A stretch of 64,000 nucleotides of DNA from positions 3,605,246-3,669,245 of the forward strand of contig OZ017770.1 of the NCBI GenBank assembly GCA_963969345.1, given 5' to 3'. The position numbers and the translations under genes are program-made. Shown here piece after piece: positions 24,194-36,224 of this stretch (within the stretch, counting starts at the first letter, position 1; the number at the start of each line of letters is the position of its first letter). The notes below the pieces were generated by a model that saw only the letters and a list, made by a program, of their open reading frames with translations, did no database searches and had not been told where the DNA came from. Origin of the DNA: Turbatrix aceti. Its lineage: Eukaryota > Nematoda > Chromadorea > Rhabditida > Panagrolaimidae.

Positions 24194-24863
24194 TATTTAG
24201 GTTTTTTATTTCGCCGACTAATAGCTAGCAGTTGCAATTTGTTGGTGGCCAACCAAGCCAACCAAATAGCTTTCAAGATTCCGCTAGTTTGATTTTGTCA
24301 AACTGAGAAAAAGCCAGCACAGGCAGGGAGGTACTTGACAAAACAGACGAACAACAACTGTTCGACGATAGCAATTTTGACGAAATATGAGTGACGGATC
24401 ATCGACAGAGTCAGTAAAAATTTAAGTTAACCTTTGGCGCAAGCCAGTGAGCTGAGCGTGCGCGCGTCTGACACTGCCGCGTGCCGTCGCTGGTGCTGGT
24501 GCTGAGGGGTATCAGTAGAAAAGCAGTGAGTACATCTCTCCTATGTGTGATTGGTCGAAATGGAATGTAAAAATGCCGCTCTGCCAAACAAGAATCACGA
24601 ACAGCGCAGATAGATATGAATTTGTTGTCCGTGCAGGTTATCTTCCTTTCGTGCTCATATGGGCTCAATTGCCTATTTTTACCTGCATCCATCTCACCTA
24701 CAAACATGTCAAATACTTTCACGCTAAATAGAGCCAACTTTATTGTGACAAAAAAATATGCTGCGCATCACTCAACAAATATCATTAATAGTCGCAGCAC
24801 TCAAAGAGGCGGACTGTGACCCGCAGGCTTTAAACATGGGAATACTATAAATCGTGAAATTCA
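24194..24863. other. Intergenic, no gene recognised
   Basis: Upstream of the sFRP gene and downstream of the prolyl hydroxylase gene. It should contain the sFRP promoter. No coding frame is supported. Confidence 0.5.
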
Positions 24864-26682
24864 TTATAGAGGGCTGAGGTCACCAACGTAGTACTCCTCG
24901 ACATCGGGGGTCAAGCCGCACGGTCGGCGCCACTCTTGGCCGCGTTCGTGGATCCACTTGTTTGAGACCCACTTAACACCGGTGAGCACGGGGCAGGCAG
25001 CGTGACGGGTTCTCACGTCGCCTTCCCCATCGCGGCGCAAGTTGTACCAGAAGAGAGCGTTGTGGAGTGAGGGGAAGACACCATCGTCCAATTCGGTATA
25101 AACTGTAGCGCCGCCTTTCTCAGGTTGGCTCATCTGTAATAAAATGTGTATAAAATGGATACCAACTGGCCAATTGTTCAATTGGATTATTAATTATCCA
25201 AAGGCACTTGAATTATGAACAATAATAAAAACGTACGTAGAACAAAACCGTAGCAATGCGGTTGCCGGTACCAAGACGTTTGAAGGCATTTGTTTCTTCC
25301 TTCTAAATAAAAATTATTACTGAGGGCCGTACAATTGTTTGAAACAAACAAACCCTTGCGTGATCAAAGTGGGGATCGTAGTGACCACCAAGACCGTAGT
25401 TTGCAACCTGGAGATCCTCAGAGGTTTCCTGGTTCAAATTGGTCATCAGGTCAATGCGCTTATTAATACGATTGACAACAGGATGCTCGTAATCCTTGAG
25501 CCAAGCACTCTTGCTGATACGGTAGTTGGCATGCTCCAGTTCACCCGTCTTTGCGTTTTGCACGGTAGCGCGCTTCAGCTGAAATGGAAATTGTTAGCAC
25601 CGTTATTTTTGTTAATAAAATAAACGTACTCTGGGGGTAGCCAGGCTCTTGACAACCGAGATCTCGTAATCAGAAATAACTTGATGGAAAATGACAGCAA
25701 GAGGCTCGAAGCGCACAATTTCTACCTTGATGGGAGCAAGCTTCAGGAATGGGCGATCCTGCTTGTAGTAGCAGTAAACCTTAGAAGCCATTGTCAGGTT
25801 CTCCTTGAATTCACCTCGGCACAGATCTTCATAAACGGTACGCTCAGTGATGTCGTACTTCAGATCGCGTTCATTTTTGATGGGAGGCAGATCATTGAGA
25901 GTGTTGCGATCGTCCTCGCTGAGCATGTCTTCGTACCACTGCAAGTTGCCCTGAGCACGCGGATGGTTGGGATCCATGACAATGAGACCTTTGGTGATCT
26001 TGTATGCACGCTTCACATTGCCTTGCTTGTACAGCGCATACGCGTAGTACTCCAGAATCTCAGATTCAGCCTTCGTTGGGGGATCTTCGGTCTTTGTCTT
26101 CTCCAAAGCGACTGTCATCCATTCAAGCGTATGGAAGTAGTCACGGGAGTTGTACGCGGCACGTCCAACCTCGAAGCAATCCTGAGCAGTGAGAGGAGCA
26201 CCCACATAGTCGCCGTCAACGATACCGGCAGCCAGTTCACTGGTTTTTAACTTGTACGTGTCCTGGAGACGAATAAGTGCAATAGCAGCGCCATCGAGAT
26301 CTTCCTCGTCTGGATATTTGACCTGGTTATCCGTACGAGTCTGCGTGATGTTTTGAATGAACACGTCGGCGGTATTAGATCTCATCATGTCAGTAATATA
26401 CTTCCAGTCTGAAGTGAGTCTCTTGATGAGAAGATACGCGTTGACAGGATTCATGACGCTTCCTTCGTTAATATCGTGCGCATTGTTTTTGGCCAGATAT
26501 TCATCAGCGAATTTTTGCAGTCTGTTGAGACGTTCGTTTTCCGCTTGGATGTAGCTCTCAATAACACCTGCAGTCGAGTCAGCCTCGCTGGTCAACAGAT
26601 TTTCGAGATCAACCATAGCCGTGAATACGTCGGCGCTGGCGACGCCAATGATGGCTAACAGAGCAATGCTATTGAGCCACAT
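24864..26682 (-). CDS. phy: Collagen prolyl 4-hydroxylase alpha subunit
   Basis: Four exons, complement(24864..25133, 25237..25302, 25354..25578, 25630..26682), give 537 residues, the usual size. The enzyme hydroxylates proline in collagens in the ER, using iron, 2-oxoglutarate and ascorbate; in nematodes it is needed for cuticle collagen. A signal peptide (MWLNSIALLAIIGVASAD) is followed by the N-terminal dimerisation region, a TPR-like peptide-binding domain (QDCFEVGRAAYNSRDYFHTL) and the catalytic dioxygenase domain. Iron ligands are visible as HFD in GGHYDPHFDHAR and the distal His of RTRHAACPVLTGVKWVSNKW, which also carries the 2-oxoglutarate Lys. There is no KDEL-type tail, as expected for the alpha subunit, which is held by PDI. 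An acceptor-like tttttcag lies 5 nt upstream of the ATG. Confidence 0.96.
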
Positions 26683-26687
26683 TGTCG

Positions 26688-26697
26688 CTGAAAAACA
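26688..26697 (-). other. Splice-acceptor-like site 5' of prolyl hydroxylase start
   Basis: On the minus strand gtttttcag ends 5 nt before the ATG at 26682. Such a short leader suggests trans-splicing. Confidence 0.55.
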
Positions 26698-28814
26698 AGC
26701 ACAATAAACTATTGTTTTTATTCTGGCACGCATTGATGGTGCGTACAAAGGCCAACGAAAGGGAAAAAGCACGAATTGACCTTTCGATCGCCATCAGCAG
26801 CTGCTGGGAAAAGAGCACGACTAGTTGTACCAGTGATCGCGATCGAACAAAAAATACACACGTTGCAAACTAAATTGCAAAAAATCACTGCCTGCAGCAA
26901 GGCCAATCATTGCTCAAAAATGTTGACCCGCATTTGAGACAACTCTTGGGCTGTCTTTTTTTGAGAGTATTGCCTATTTCTGAGCATACGTCAATTTTAA
27001 ATCAGAAGAGGCTAGAGGGGTGTGGAAGAAAAATCGGGGGATACAAACGATACAAACGCCGCCTTCGTGCGAATAAATCGTTTTAAACAAAACTGCCGAT
27101 GAGCAGTCGAATTGGAGTTCTGCGCGCAGATGCCGATATTGCACGTAGGATTCCAAGGTGATATTCTGCCTACTTTGAGTCAAAAAAGCTCACCATCCTA
27201 TTGTTCAACTTAAATACTTTCTTTCTTTTCAAGTAGTGTTATTTATATAAAAATTAGGCCAAGTCGGGGGTAAAGGGCGTGCTCTTTCTGCGTGGGGGAC
27301 ACGTCCGCTTTTCAGGGGCAGGGCATTTCAAAGGAAACCATATTTGTTCTTATATTAAACCACCTAGGATATTGTATAAAAAACACAATAACTGGCAAGG
27401 CTCCCGGCTAGCTCGTAAAAAAAGCCGTACTGCCACCTATTTATGACTGTGCTAAACGTGATATTCAAAAATACCCGTGTGTTTAAACAGGCAAAATATA
27501 CCGTCGGATATATCTAGGTCACAACCAGTGCGACGTCTCTTCTGTGCACAATCATCAAGATGTTGGGAAAAGGAGGCTGCAACGAGACGAACACTCGGCA
27601 ACACTCCGAAAACCTTGAACTTGTTTGGTTGGAACAACTCAAAATTGCCTTTGCAGTTCACCCTTTTTATTCCCATTTTTCTCTTGTATGTGCAAAAAAA
27701 TACAAAAAAACGTACCAACAATGTTTGTGACCCTGAGAGAATTATTTATTTTCATTCGTACAGTGCTAATGTGTTTTTTTTAAATTATTAACAACAAGAG
27801 AGATACAAAAGCAAATAGTGCAGTTTAAAAAAAAACGATTAGCCGAACTTTAAACCAATGGTTACCAGAAAATGTGTTACAGGTGTTAGTTCCGAGGTCC
27901 TTAACACCGTCGAACAAAAAAACAGACCGCGGTATGCACAAAACAACTCACGTAAATTTCACTTTTTACGAGATGTCACGAAGGTGCGGGGTAATAAAAG
28001 AAGGCGCCACAGAGGGGATGAGATTATTCTCAAAAACAGCACGGGCGGCTGGCGGCAAGGATGTTGATCCACTTTTATAGATGAGGAGACGCTATATTTC
28101 ATGCAAAAATTCGCGCATTTTTGCTCAGTTCACGTAGCCCTTTTCGGCTAGTAACGGCAAATTTTTCAGACAAACCGGTTTTTTTGCATTCGTTGCATTC
28201 ATGTGCTTCGAGTGCATCTTACTTCCCCGTCGGTAAATAGCCAATGGCTTACCTTATAACACGTCAGCAGATGTCCAGTCATATGTAACCATTCTGATTA
28301 GATTTTTTTTGTTTTAGGAAAAGCAAGGAATGCCACAATGCCCGTAATGCGCGACAAAAAGGTGTTTTCTTACAAATGAGGGTGCACGGGAAAACGATTT
28401 TAAACAAAAAATTATTCGGTATGTAAGACAATGGGTCATTGAATCAAAAAAACACAAACTGACCGGTGATCGCGATCGGGTGAGGTGTCGCGGCGTTTTA
28501 CACATCAACGGCGATAATTCTTTGCAGGGAGCAACTGTCGAGACTGTGACAGTGTTTGGATGGGTCTTGCATTTGTTTATTTGTTGTCCAAAACGCAGTT
28601 TAGTCGTCTCATTTGGGCACTATGATTAATGAAAGTTACTTCCCGTCAATCAAGGTTGACAAAATCGATCCATATGAATAAAACACAAAAAACCCATAGA
28701 AAAACAACAACTTCGGCACAAAATAAATTTCCATGATTCCAATGATCAGTGCGTTTATATAGATATGAACGAAAAAAGATAAAACAATGAACGCTATAAA
28801 AATCCAAAAAACTG
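26698..28814. other. Intergenic, no gene recognised
   Basis: About 2.1 kb between two minus-strand genes. It should hold the prolyl hydroxylase promoter and, at the right, the carrier 3' UTR. Open frames at 27452..28080 lack family resemblance and splice partners. Confidence 0.5.
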
Positions 28815-29830
28815 TTAGAAACCCGCTAGACGGATGAGGCTAAGCGTAATCTCGACGCCTAAGAAGCAGGCGGCATTGGCAGGAAAAGCGCGCAGCATAA
28901 CCGGCACAAATCCCTTGAAAAGCGCTGCAGGGCCTTCGTGGGTCAGAATCTCGCGGAGCACGCTGCGCATGCCGTGGGGATACATGCCCTCAGGTGCAGT
29001 CTGCAGGCGGGACTTGATGACGTCGGCTGGAATGCAGACAGACCAATTGGCAATGCCGGCAAAGCCACCGGCCATGAGAGTTGCCACGGGCGAAAGCTGA
29101 TCGGTCTTGCCACCGGAGAATTCCATTTTGAGGAACTCATAGACCGAAAGGTACGCTCCACTGGCAGGAATATCTGAAAGCAGGCTCATAAGAATGCGTC
29201 ACATGTCGCGAATAAATTATTCCGCGCAGGAAAACAATGGACTTGCCTCGAACGAGTGTGGCAGCCGTGCCGCGATAGATGCTGCGAATGCCGCCCTCTT
29301 TGTACAGCTTTTTGACGACGTCCATCGGGCCATCGTATTTGACACCGGAGGGTGCGTGTCCCATCGACTGAACTTGCAGCAGACACTTGATGCGTTCGCC
29401 AGGAACCATCACAACGGTCGTGAACACTCCAGCAAGAGCTCCTGCGTTGAAGTTCTGGATGAAGGTGAGCGGCTTGTGCTCCTCTGTCTGCTGAAGCCAT
29501 CGCCCAACGGCACAACCACCGAAGAAAACAGCAAACAACGGGGTCACACCGACAATGGGTGCTGCCATGCCACGGTAAAGCGCCTGAAAAATTCAAAAAT
29601 CAAGGTTTGGCAAAAAAAGATATAAAAACACCTACCAGAAAGCCCTCTTTGTGGACGGTAGATCGGACGCAGTCCCAGGCACCGGTGAAAAGCGGCTTTT
29701 CTCCAGGCTTCGGCTTTGGCATCGTTTGGAGACGGACTTTTACGGTGTCAAAGGGATGCCCGACGGCGACGGTGAACGTTCCACCAACGCCACCGGCGAT
29801 AAAGTTCTCGATAACGTTGGTGTTAGACAT
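28815..29830 (-). CDS. SLC25A20: Mitochondrial carnitine/acylcarnitine carrier (SLC25A20)
   Basis: Three exons, complement(28815..29173, 29247..29583, 29636..29830), give 296 residues. The carrier exchanges acylcarnitine for carnitine across the inner mitochondrial membrane, feeding beta-oxidation; the C. elegans orthologue is dif-1. Three repeats carry the carrier signature: [22 protein letters not shown] (Glu in the second, as in this subfamily) and [11 protein letters not shown]. The blocks [17 protein letters not shown] and [14 protein letters not shown] are specific to the carnitine carrier. The second intron begins CGAG|gcaagt, a GC-AG intron; only this donor gives R-D-I-P-A-S-G in frame. 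An acceptor-like tttttcag lies 26 nt upstream of the ATG. Confidence 0.95.
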
Positions 29831-29856
29831 GGCGGATTTGGCAGAGGATTTAGAAG

Positions 29857-29866
29857 CTGAAAAACA
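29857..29866 (-). other. Splice-acceptor-like site 5' of carnitine carrier start
   Basis: On the minus strand gtgtttttcag ends 26 nt before the ATG at 29830. Confidence 0.45.
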
Positions 29867-30988
29867 CCTTAAAATGATTGGAGATACAATTGATACATGA
29901 ACACAATCAAGCGCCGGCAATCAATGTGGACTTTGTACACGGATGGCGGACACTACAACTATTATGGAACGACCTGACCCGAGTTGGTCGCACATGCGAT
30001 TGGTATGTTCAAAAAGTTGTAGTCTGTTTCAAAGAGGATACTTTGAACACAGAGTGTTCTCTCAGCGATGCAGTGTAACTAGTGATGCGCACGCACTAGG
30101 ATTTTTTTATTGTGATCTTCAAGATACTTCGACTACCATTCATCAATCGATTACGTGAAGGTTCTGTTATTGAGTCCGTAGAAGAGCATGAAAACTAAAA
30201 ATAAAGAAACGTGATGGCAATCATGCAAGGAACGAAAAAAGAGTCGTTCATGTCAGAGACGAACGGGCCAAATGGCTATTCCTCGGCTTTTTCTTGCAGA
30301 GAATGGAGTCGTAAAAATATGATGATGTGCGATCGTAATATATTCAAGTAATTGATACTACAACTACAAAAAAAGAATCAGAATATGTAGATATAGACCG
30401 TATTGTTGTTGAAAAAAAATCGCGGTCTATGTGGTGTAATAAAAACAGATCAAAATCAATTTTACTATTTTTCAAACAAATAAAATTCCTTTGGCTCTTA
30501 CAACAAAAAAGTAACTCAGTCAGAGACATCAAAATGGCTAAAAGAATTTAAAACGGATTTATGCTTTGACATTTGATGCATAAAAGTGTCATATTGAGTA
30601 AAGCTATGCAACTCAAATGATACCGTGCTCGGTGCACAGCGTGTTGGACTGAAATTGCGCCTGTGAAACCTTGCAATTATCACTGCCCTTTGATCTCTTC
30701 TTCGGTGTGGTGACTGTACAAGAACTCAAAATTTATAGTTACGGAGATCAATTTGGTGCTGTGTACTTTGTTGCATTAAAAAATTGATTGTGCATTTCCC
30801 TGATCGCTTTAGTAACTTAGCAACGCGGTCAGTTATTACCGGAGAAATAAATAAATGCCCGCCACTGCACTGGTCGCATGCGAGGTTCTGGTCATTCGTT
30901 TCGGGAAGAGGAGTGTTTTTGGGAGTGCCAGCTGCGCTTTCCTCCTTGCCCGATGCCTTTGCGAAGCGACCTGTGATCGATTTGAAAA
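29867..30988. other. Divergent upstream region, no gene recognised
   Basis: About 1.1 kb between the carnitine carrier start and the start of the coiled-coil gene. It is AT-rich; no coding or RNA gene is seen. It probably holds both promoters. Confidence 0.5.
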
Positions 30989-32152
30989 ATGGCTGGCGTC
31001 TGCCGATGTGCCCAGATGGAAAATCACGTAGCAGCTTTGCTCGAGGAGCATAAAATTTTGTTGCAAGAATTTTGCAAGCTCCGTAACAAGTATGGTCGCT
31101 TGAAACACGATAATTACAGGTAGGAGTTTTTTTGAACGGTTTGGATGTATTTTTTGGCGTTTTTTAGAGCATTGATGGAACTGCGCAATTTGAAATCACC
31201 AAATTCGCCCCAGCCTGATGTTACGCCATCAACATCGGTTGAAAAACTCGCGGAGTCTACCAAAGTGACCAGGCAGGTGTCCAAGCCTGTGATTCGTGAT
31301 CCAGACGATGCAAAACAAAAAATACAGCAAAACAGACCCTCACAATCGACTGGATTTGATGCTCGAAACCCAAAAGCTACAATAAAGCATCCCGAACAAT
31401 TAAAAATAGACTTAAGTCGTCTAAAACAGTCAAAACAGACCGTTCACGCCAAAGAAACCATAAAACCCGTAAAAAATCAAGTTCAAGCAAAAACAACGCA
31501 AAATATCCAGCACTGCCAGCCAACGCGCCATAAACAGCAAACGTCCCTGCCAAAACCCAGATCGCCCATCCTTTCCGTAGCCGAACCAAATGGCCACCGA
31601 ATTTTTCATATGTGGTTTCCTCTAGACAACGACACCACGTCCAGAGAATATACCCAACAATCGGTGAGTTTGAGTTTTATACGTAAGCGACTAATAACAT
31701 AAAATTTGTTTGCAGAAATTCTTTGCACTTGTGCAAAATGCAACTCTTCGACAAGAGAGAATCAGAGAAGCAAGCAAGCGTCGTGCCGAGATTGCTTCCA
31801 AGTTGAAAAAGATGATCGCCAGCGAAATCGATGGCTTGCCGATCGATGTTTCTCTTTTTCAGTATCGAGTGCACTTGATGCGCCAGATCGAGGCTTTTCC
31901 GATGGAGCAAATTACAAGGGAAACTAAACGGTATTTTGTACACATTTTTATGTTTCATTAATTTCAAATGACCTTTTCAGCCGCCTAATCAAATTTGGAG
32001 TCTACGAGGAACAAAAACGTGTTAAAAACCTTGTCCGCCAGAAATCCATAAACAGAATGGTTCGTCTTATCACCAGCGAATTGGACCGAGTTAAGATGTA
32101 CGAGGTTTCTGGCTCGCGCATGTCGTTACCAAAATTTCCGGATTTGGCATGA
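30989..32152 (+). CDS. Coiled-coil protein of unknown function
   Basis: Four exons (30989..31119, 31168..31663, 31716..31930, 31981..32152) give 337 residues; all phases close. I do not recognise the family. The N-terminus (LLEEHKILLQEFCKLRNKYG, continuing to about residue 50) reads as a short coiled coil. Residues ~55-200 are polar, basic and low in complexity, rich in Lys, Gln, Ser and Pro, and look disordered. The C-terminal third is compact and helical: KFFALVQNATLRQERIREAS, a basic RRAEIASKLKKM segment, and VHLMRQIEAFPMEQITRETK, ending in RLITSELDRVKM. Clean introns and a compositional split between disordered middle and ordered ends argue for a real gene. A centrosomal or cytoskeletal scaffold is possible but only a guess from composition. 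Confidence 0.75.
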
Positions 32153-33058
32153 TTTGTAAATTTTTTTAAACGTTTTTTTGTCTGTTATCCAGTCTCATTA
32201 CGGAAATAAACGCTCCCTATGTGTGACAGGAGCTGCAACAAATTAGTCAATATCTTTCCTATCCGTGTTTCGGAATTTTATGGAAAACGAAAAACCCATG
32301 CATACAAAACGAAAACTCATATAAAATTGACGAACGATCAACTTTTGCAAAGTTAGTCTTCTATGCAGTGTTTTACTGTTTTTAGCAACAAACTCGACAA
32401 CAACTACAAAAAAAAGAATCAATGTCCTCTCTGCTTGTGACCGAACCTGAGCTGGTCAAAAGTTGTGGTTTCGTGTTGCAGGCTGTCAAGGCTTTCGGTA
32501 AAGTTTGGAGATTGCTTTGCATCGATGGAGTCATTGGGAGAGTATGTTTCGCTGCAACTTGCAACAAAGTGAGATAAGGAAGAAAAAAAACAAGATGAAC
32601 GGACCTATCGTCATCGGCTTTTGCTCTTGCCGTGCATTTTGGGCACGTCTGAACGACTGTAGGCGCTTGTTGCAACTGTTGACGTTGGACCAAATCGCTA
32701 CACATAGTGCTGAATTGATCTACGATCCAGGGTTCGATAACGAAGCAGTCTAGGTGATTCAACGACCGCCAGGATCTCATCTGCGTACACTTGCATCGCG
32801 CAACGACCCAGAGCTGGGCGATTTCGGCAGCAAAGTGGTCCATTAGGGCTAAAAACAGTGAAGGCGCCATGAAAAAGCCGATACTTCTAGTTGGGCATTT
32901 AAAATTGTCACGATGGGCGAGAGGCAATGCATTCCTTATGATACGAGAGAGGGAAGCGAGATCACACGCAAACGCAGCAAAAAAGGTTGGACAATTGTTT
33001 CTAGAAACTTCAAGTTGCGTTGGAAGCAAGTTCTCCCAGTGGTGGTGTTTTCAGGATC
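32153..33058. other. Intergenic, no gene recognised
   Basis: About 0.9 kb between two plus-strand genes. A minus-strand frame at 32382..33029 is open for 215 codons but has no recognisable domain and no splice partners, so I treat it as chance. An AATAAA at about 32203 may end the coiled-coil transcript. Confidence 0.45.
33046..33054 (+). other. Splice-acceptor-like site 5' of acyl-CoA synthetase start
   Basis: The sequence gtgttttcag ends at 33054, four bases before the ATG at 33059; a candidate spliced-leader acceptor. Confidence 0.55.
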
Positions 33059-35713
33059 ATGGAAATACAGAATCCTTTTCAATTTGTCTGGGAGAAGAAT
33101 CCAACAAATAATTTTACGGAATTTGTGTTAAGCAAAGTTTCCAAGTTCGGCAGTCAACTGGCTTTTGTAAGTTTTTGCACGTTTGGCTAGCAGGTGGCAC
33201 AGCTGGATTCTTCCTGTTATTTTGTCATTTTTTTCTTTCAAACTTGTGACTCAATTTATTTTTAGATTGACCATGAAACAGCAAAACAATTCCGTTTTTC
33301 CGAAATCAAGCAATTTACCGAAACATGTGTTTGCCGGCTGCGTGAGATGAACGTCACTTCGAGTTCTCGGGTCGCCATCGTAACTTGTACCACAGCTCAG
33401 ACCATTTTCGTCCACCTTGCCTGCGGCGTGATTGGTGCCACAGCAGTGCTCATTAATGGCTGGTGCCTTACCGACGAAATCTGGCAGTATGTGGATCTCA
33501 GCGAGTCTACACATTGCGTCACAGAAACCCAGTTCATACCCAAAGTAGAAGAAGTTCGTCGAAAAGCAGTGATGCGGGGTGGAGGTCGGATCAAAATTAT
33601 CAAAACCCTCGACGAAGTGTTATCCAATGATAAAATTGATATCGGCACTGCCAGCGGAAAGCCAAAAGCGTGAGTTTGACTTCAATTTTTCTGAAATAAA
33701 TATCAACAAAATGATGTTTAGCCAGTTTGTCAAGGCTGAAAGTCAGGCTTCCATGGGACTGGAAAACCTGAACATTTCTACAGTATCAACGCCAACCCGT
33801 GACGACCACTCACTGGATAACGGTATTGTAACCCCCGGCGACGAGCAGCCTTCATTCGCCGTTGGCGATGATCCGTCCTCAACAGTTCCCAGGATTCCAC
33901 TTTTCATTTTCTTCTCATCGGGAACAACGGGCTTGCCAAAGGCAGTCGAAGTTACGCATCAGTCTTTCACTATCAATCTTATTCAACTGAGTTTTCCCCT
34001 TTTTTGTTCTATGACTTTCAAGGATCGCTTTCTGCATCCGCTGTGTTTGCATCACCTTTTTGGAACCCTATCTGCTTACTACGCCATAATTAACGGTCCG
34101 ACTACAGTTTTCCTCAGCAAGTTTTGTCCTTCTATGATGCTCCAGGCACTTGACTACCACAAAGTAAGTTTATTTACCCGATTGTTTTGAATCCAAAAAT
34201 ATTTTCAGATCTCCGTAACGCATATTACGCCGGCTATGGTTCATGCCATAAATCAGGAATCAAACATTGATAAGTACGACTTGACACATTTGCACTCGGT
34301 TGTCGTATCTGGCTGTCCCCTGGATGCCAACATTGCCGAGGTTTTCAAGTGCAAGTTCAATCTGACTTCATTTCGACAAAGTAAGAAAGGCCCTTCAATG
34401 ATTAATTAGGCTAATTTGAATTTTGCAGTGTATGGCATGACCGAACTCAGCGGTGCCGCTACCTTTTCGCACGTGGGAAGCACCCTCATCGAAAGCGTTG
34501 GTATCCCTCTTCCGGGCATGCTCATTCGAGTAGGTGCATTTTCTCATGACTTTAATTCATGACTTTTCTATACGCTTCTTAAACAACAGCGCCCCACACC
34601 GAAGTGTCGAATTTTTTCCTTCACTAACTACGATAAGGCATTTACGCTCTGGAAAATAGTGCTAAAGCAAGCGCGCATTTTTCTGCCGTCTGCACTTTGG
34701 CATAATTGGATTTTTCAAATATGTCTTACGCATATGCAGTCACTCTTTTCGTGCTTGTTTATGCAAACGGGCGAGTTAAAGGAAGCCTCACGGAACTACA
34801 CACAAATGAACACAAATAATTTGTTATGAAAAAGAAGCATGTTTTCCAGATTGTTCACTGTGACACGAAACAGTTGTGCCAACCCCGGCAACTGGGTCAA
34901 ATCCTAGTCACTGGTCCGCAGGTCGCGCCTTATTTTTACAAAAATCCCAAAGCAACAACTGAAATCATGGATTTCAATAAAATGGTTCGAACGGGTAAAT
35001 TTTATTGCAATTGAGGGGTTCATCATCGTAAAAAGTCATTGTTCAGGCGATATTGGGTATTACGATGAAAATGGAAACATCTTTGTGATTGGACGCATGA
35101 AAGATGTCATTAAGTACAAAGGATCATTGGTCTGTGCTTCCATTATTTTTTATACCTTTCCAAGTAACAATTACAGGTATATCCTTTCGAAGTGGAAAAA
35201 GTCATGAGATCGCATCCCGGTATCGATGACTGCGCTGTTGTTGGAAGACAAGATCACGTATCCGGTGAAGTTCCGGCGGCCTTTGTCGTTCGCAACGCAG
35301 GCTATCCTTTGTTAGCTTCTGCCGAAGTCCGTGCACATGTCGCTGGTAAGTAGTAGTGGTGCACTTGAGATTCAACGAGGCGTTTAGCAACGCTCATCCA
35401 GCTGTAGAGGAGACTAAACGCAGATCATTTAGGCAAAATATCGCAATTCAAAGAGCTGAGAGGCGGCGTGTTTTTCATATCTGAAATCCCGCGATCGATC
35501 TGCGGGAAAGTGGTGCGAAAGCAACTCAAACAGTTTTGGGACCGTGAAAGGCAGGCATCCAAGAGCGACGGTCCCGAAGGAAAAGCCAGTGCTGCCCCGG
35601 CTTCGTCAAACGGCAGTGCTCCTCGCAGTCGACGACCCTCCAACCTGTCGGCAGCCACAAACACAAACCGCAACCCGTCGGGATCAAGGTCGACACGAGG
35701 CTCAAGGAAATGA
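33059..35713 (+). CDS. AMP-dependent acyl-CoA synthetase, 4CL/luciferase-like
   Basis: Nine exons (33059..33166, 33266..33669, 33722..34163, 34209..34380, 34429..34529, 34850..34994, 35047..35129, 35177..35345, 35433..35713) give 634 residues. The enzyme should activate a carboxylic acid with ATP and transfer it to CoA. Adenylation motifs are present in order: FFSSGTTGLPKAVEVTH (A3, ~235), MYGMTE (A5), TGDIGYYDENGNIFVIGR (A7-A8), KDVIKYKGSLVYPFEVE, and the C-terminal catalytic Lys region RSICGKVVRKQL. An extra acidic, Ser/Thr-rich insert sits before A3 (about residues 180-225). The last ~60 residues are a Ser/Arg/Asn-rich tail ending RGSRK, not a peroxisomal SKL-type signal. Substrate cannot be told from sequence. 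Intron 5 is 320 nt, others ~45-100 nt. Confidence 0.92.
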
Positions 35714-36224
35714 TTAAAATTCTGTGTGTTCCCCAATCATACGTTGCGCTTGTTATCAATTACTGCTTATGCAAATGATGACCAGCCGGCTACATTTGAT
35801 TCTGCCCGCTTAGCGGAATCGATGTTATCGTGCTCCGAAATGTTTGCTTTCGAGCTATCAAGCCATACTTTTCGGTAGGCTTTAGTGTCAGTGTATCGTT
35901 GGCGGCCCCTTTAACCATGTTTGTTTTTCGGCGACCGAAAACAACCTTGGTCACCTTTTCAAAAGCTACAAGAAAATTGAGCAATTGCTTCCCGCTTGTT
36001 TCCACTCAGCTGTGATGCTTGCTTTTATTTGCAAATAATTTTGAGTCATGAATGTCTTTGACTTGGCAACATAGTATTAGATAAAAATTAGTTTTGTACG
36101 CGTATAAAATTATGAATAAATTGCCAACTGAATGAAACAAAGACGCAAAATACCGGAAATAATACTTTTTCTACAATCTAGGCAGTATGTACTATTTTGT
36201 GAATGAAAGAAGAAAAAATGGACA
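35714..36224. other. Intergenic, no gene recognised
   Basis: Short spacer between the acyl-CoA synthetase gene and the foldback repeat. It probably holds the synthetase 3' UTR. Confidence 0.45.

Noticed and set aside
27452..28080. Several 60-100 codon frames between the prolyl hydroxylase and carrier genes
   Set aside because: Low complexity, overlapping on both strands, with no splice partners.
32382..33029. 215-codon minus-strand frame between two plus-strand genes
   Set aside because: It has no family resemblance and no conserved start context, and its composition looks like chance translation. It overlaps the promoter of the acyl-CoA synthetase.
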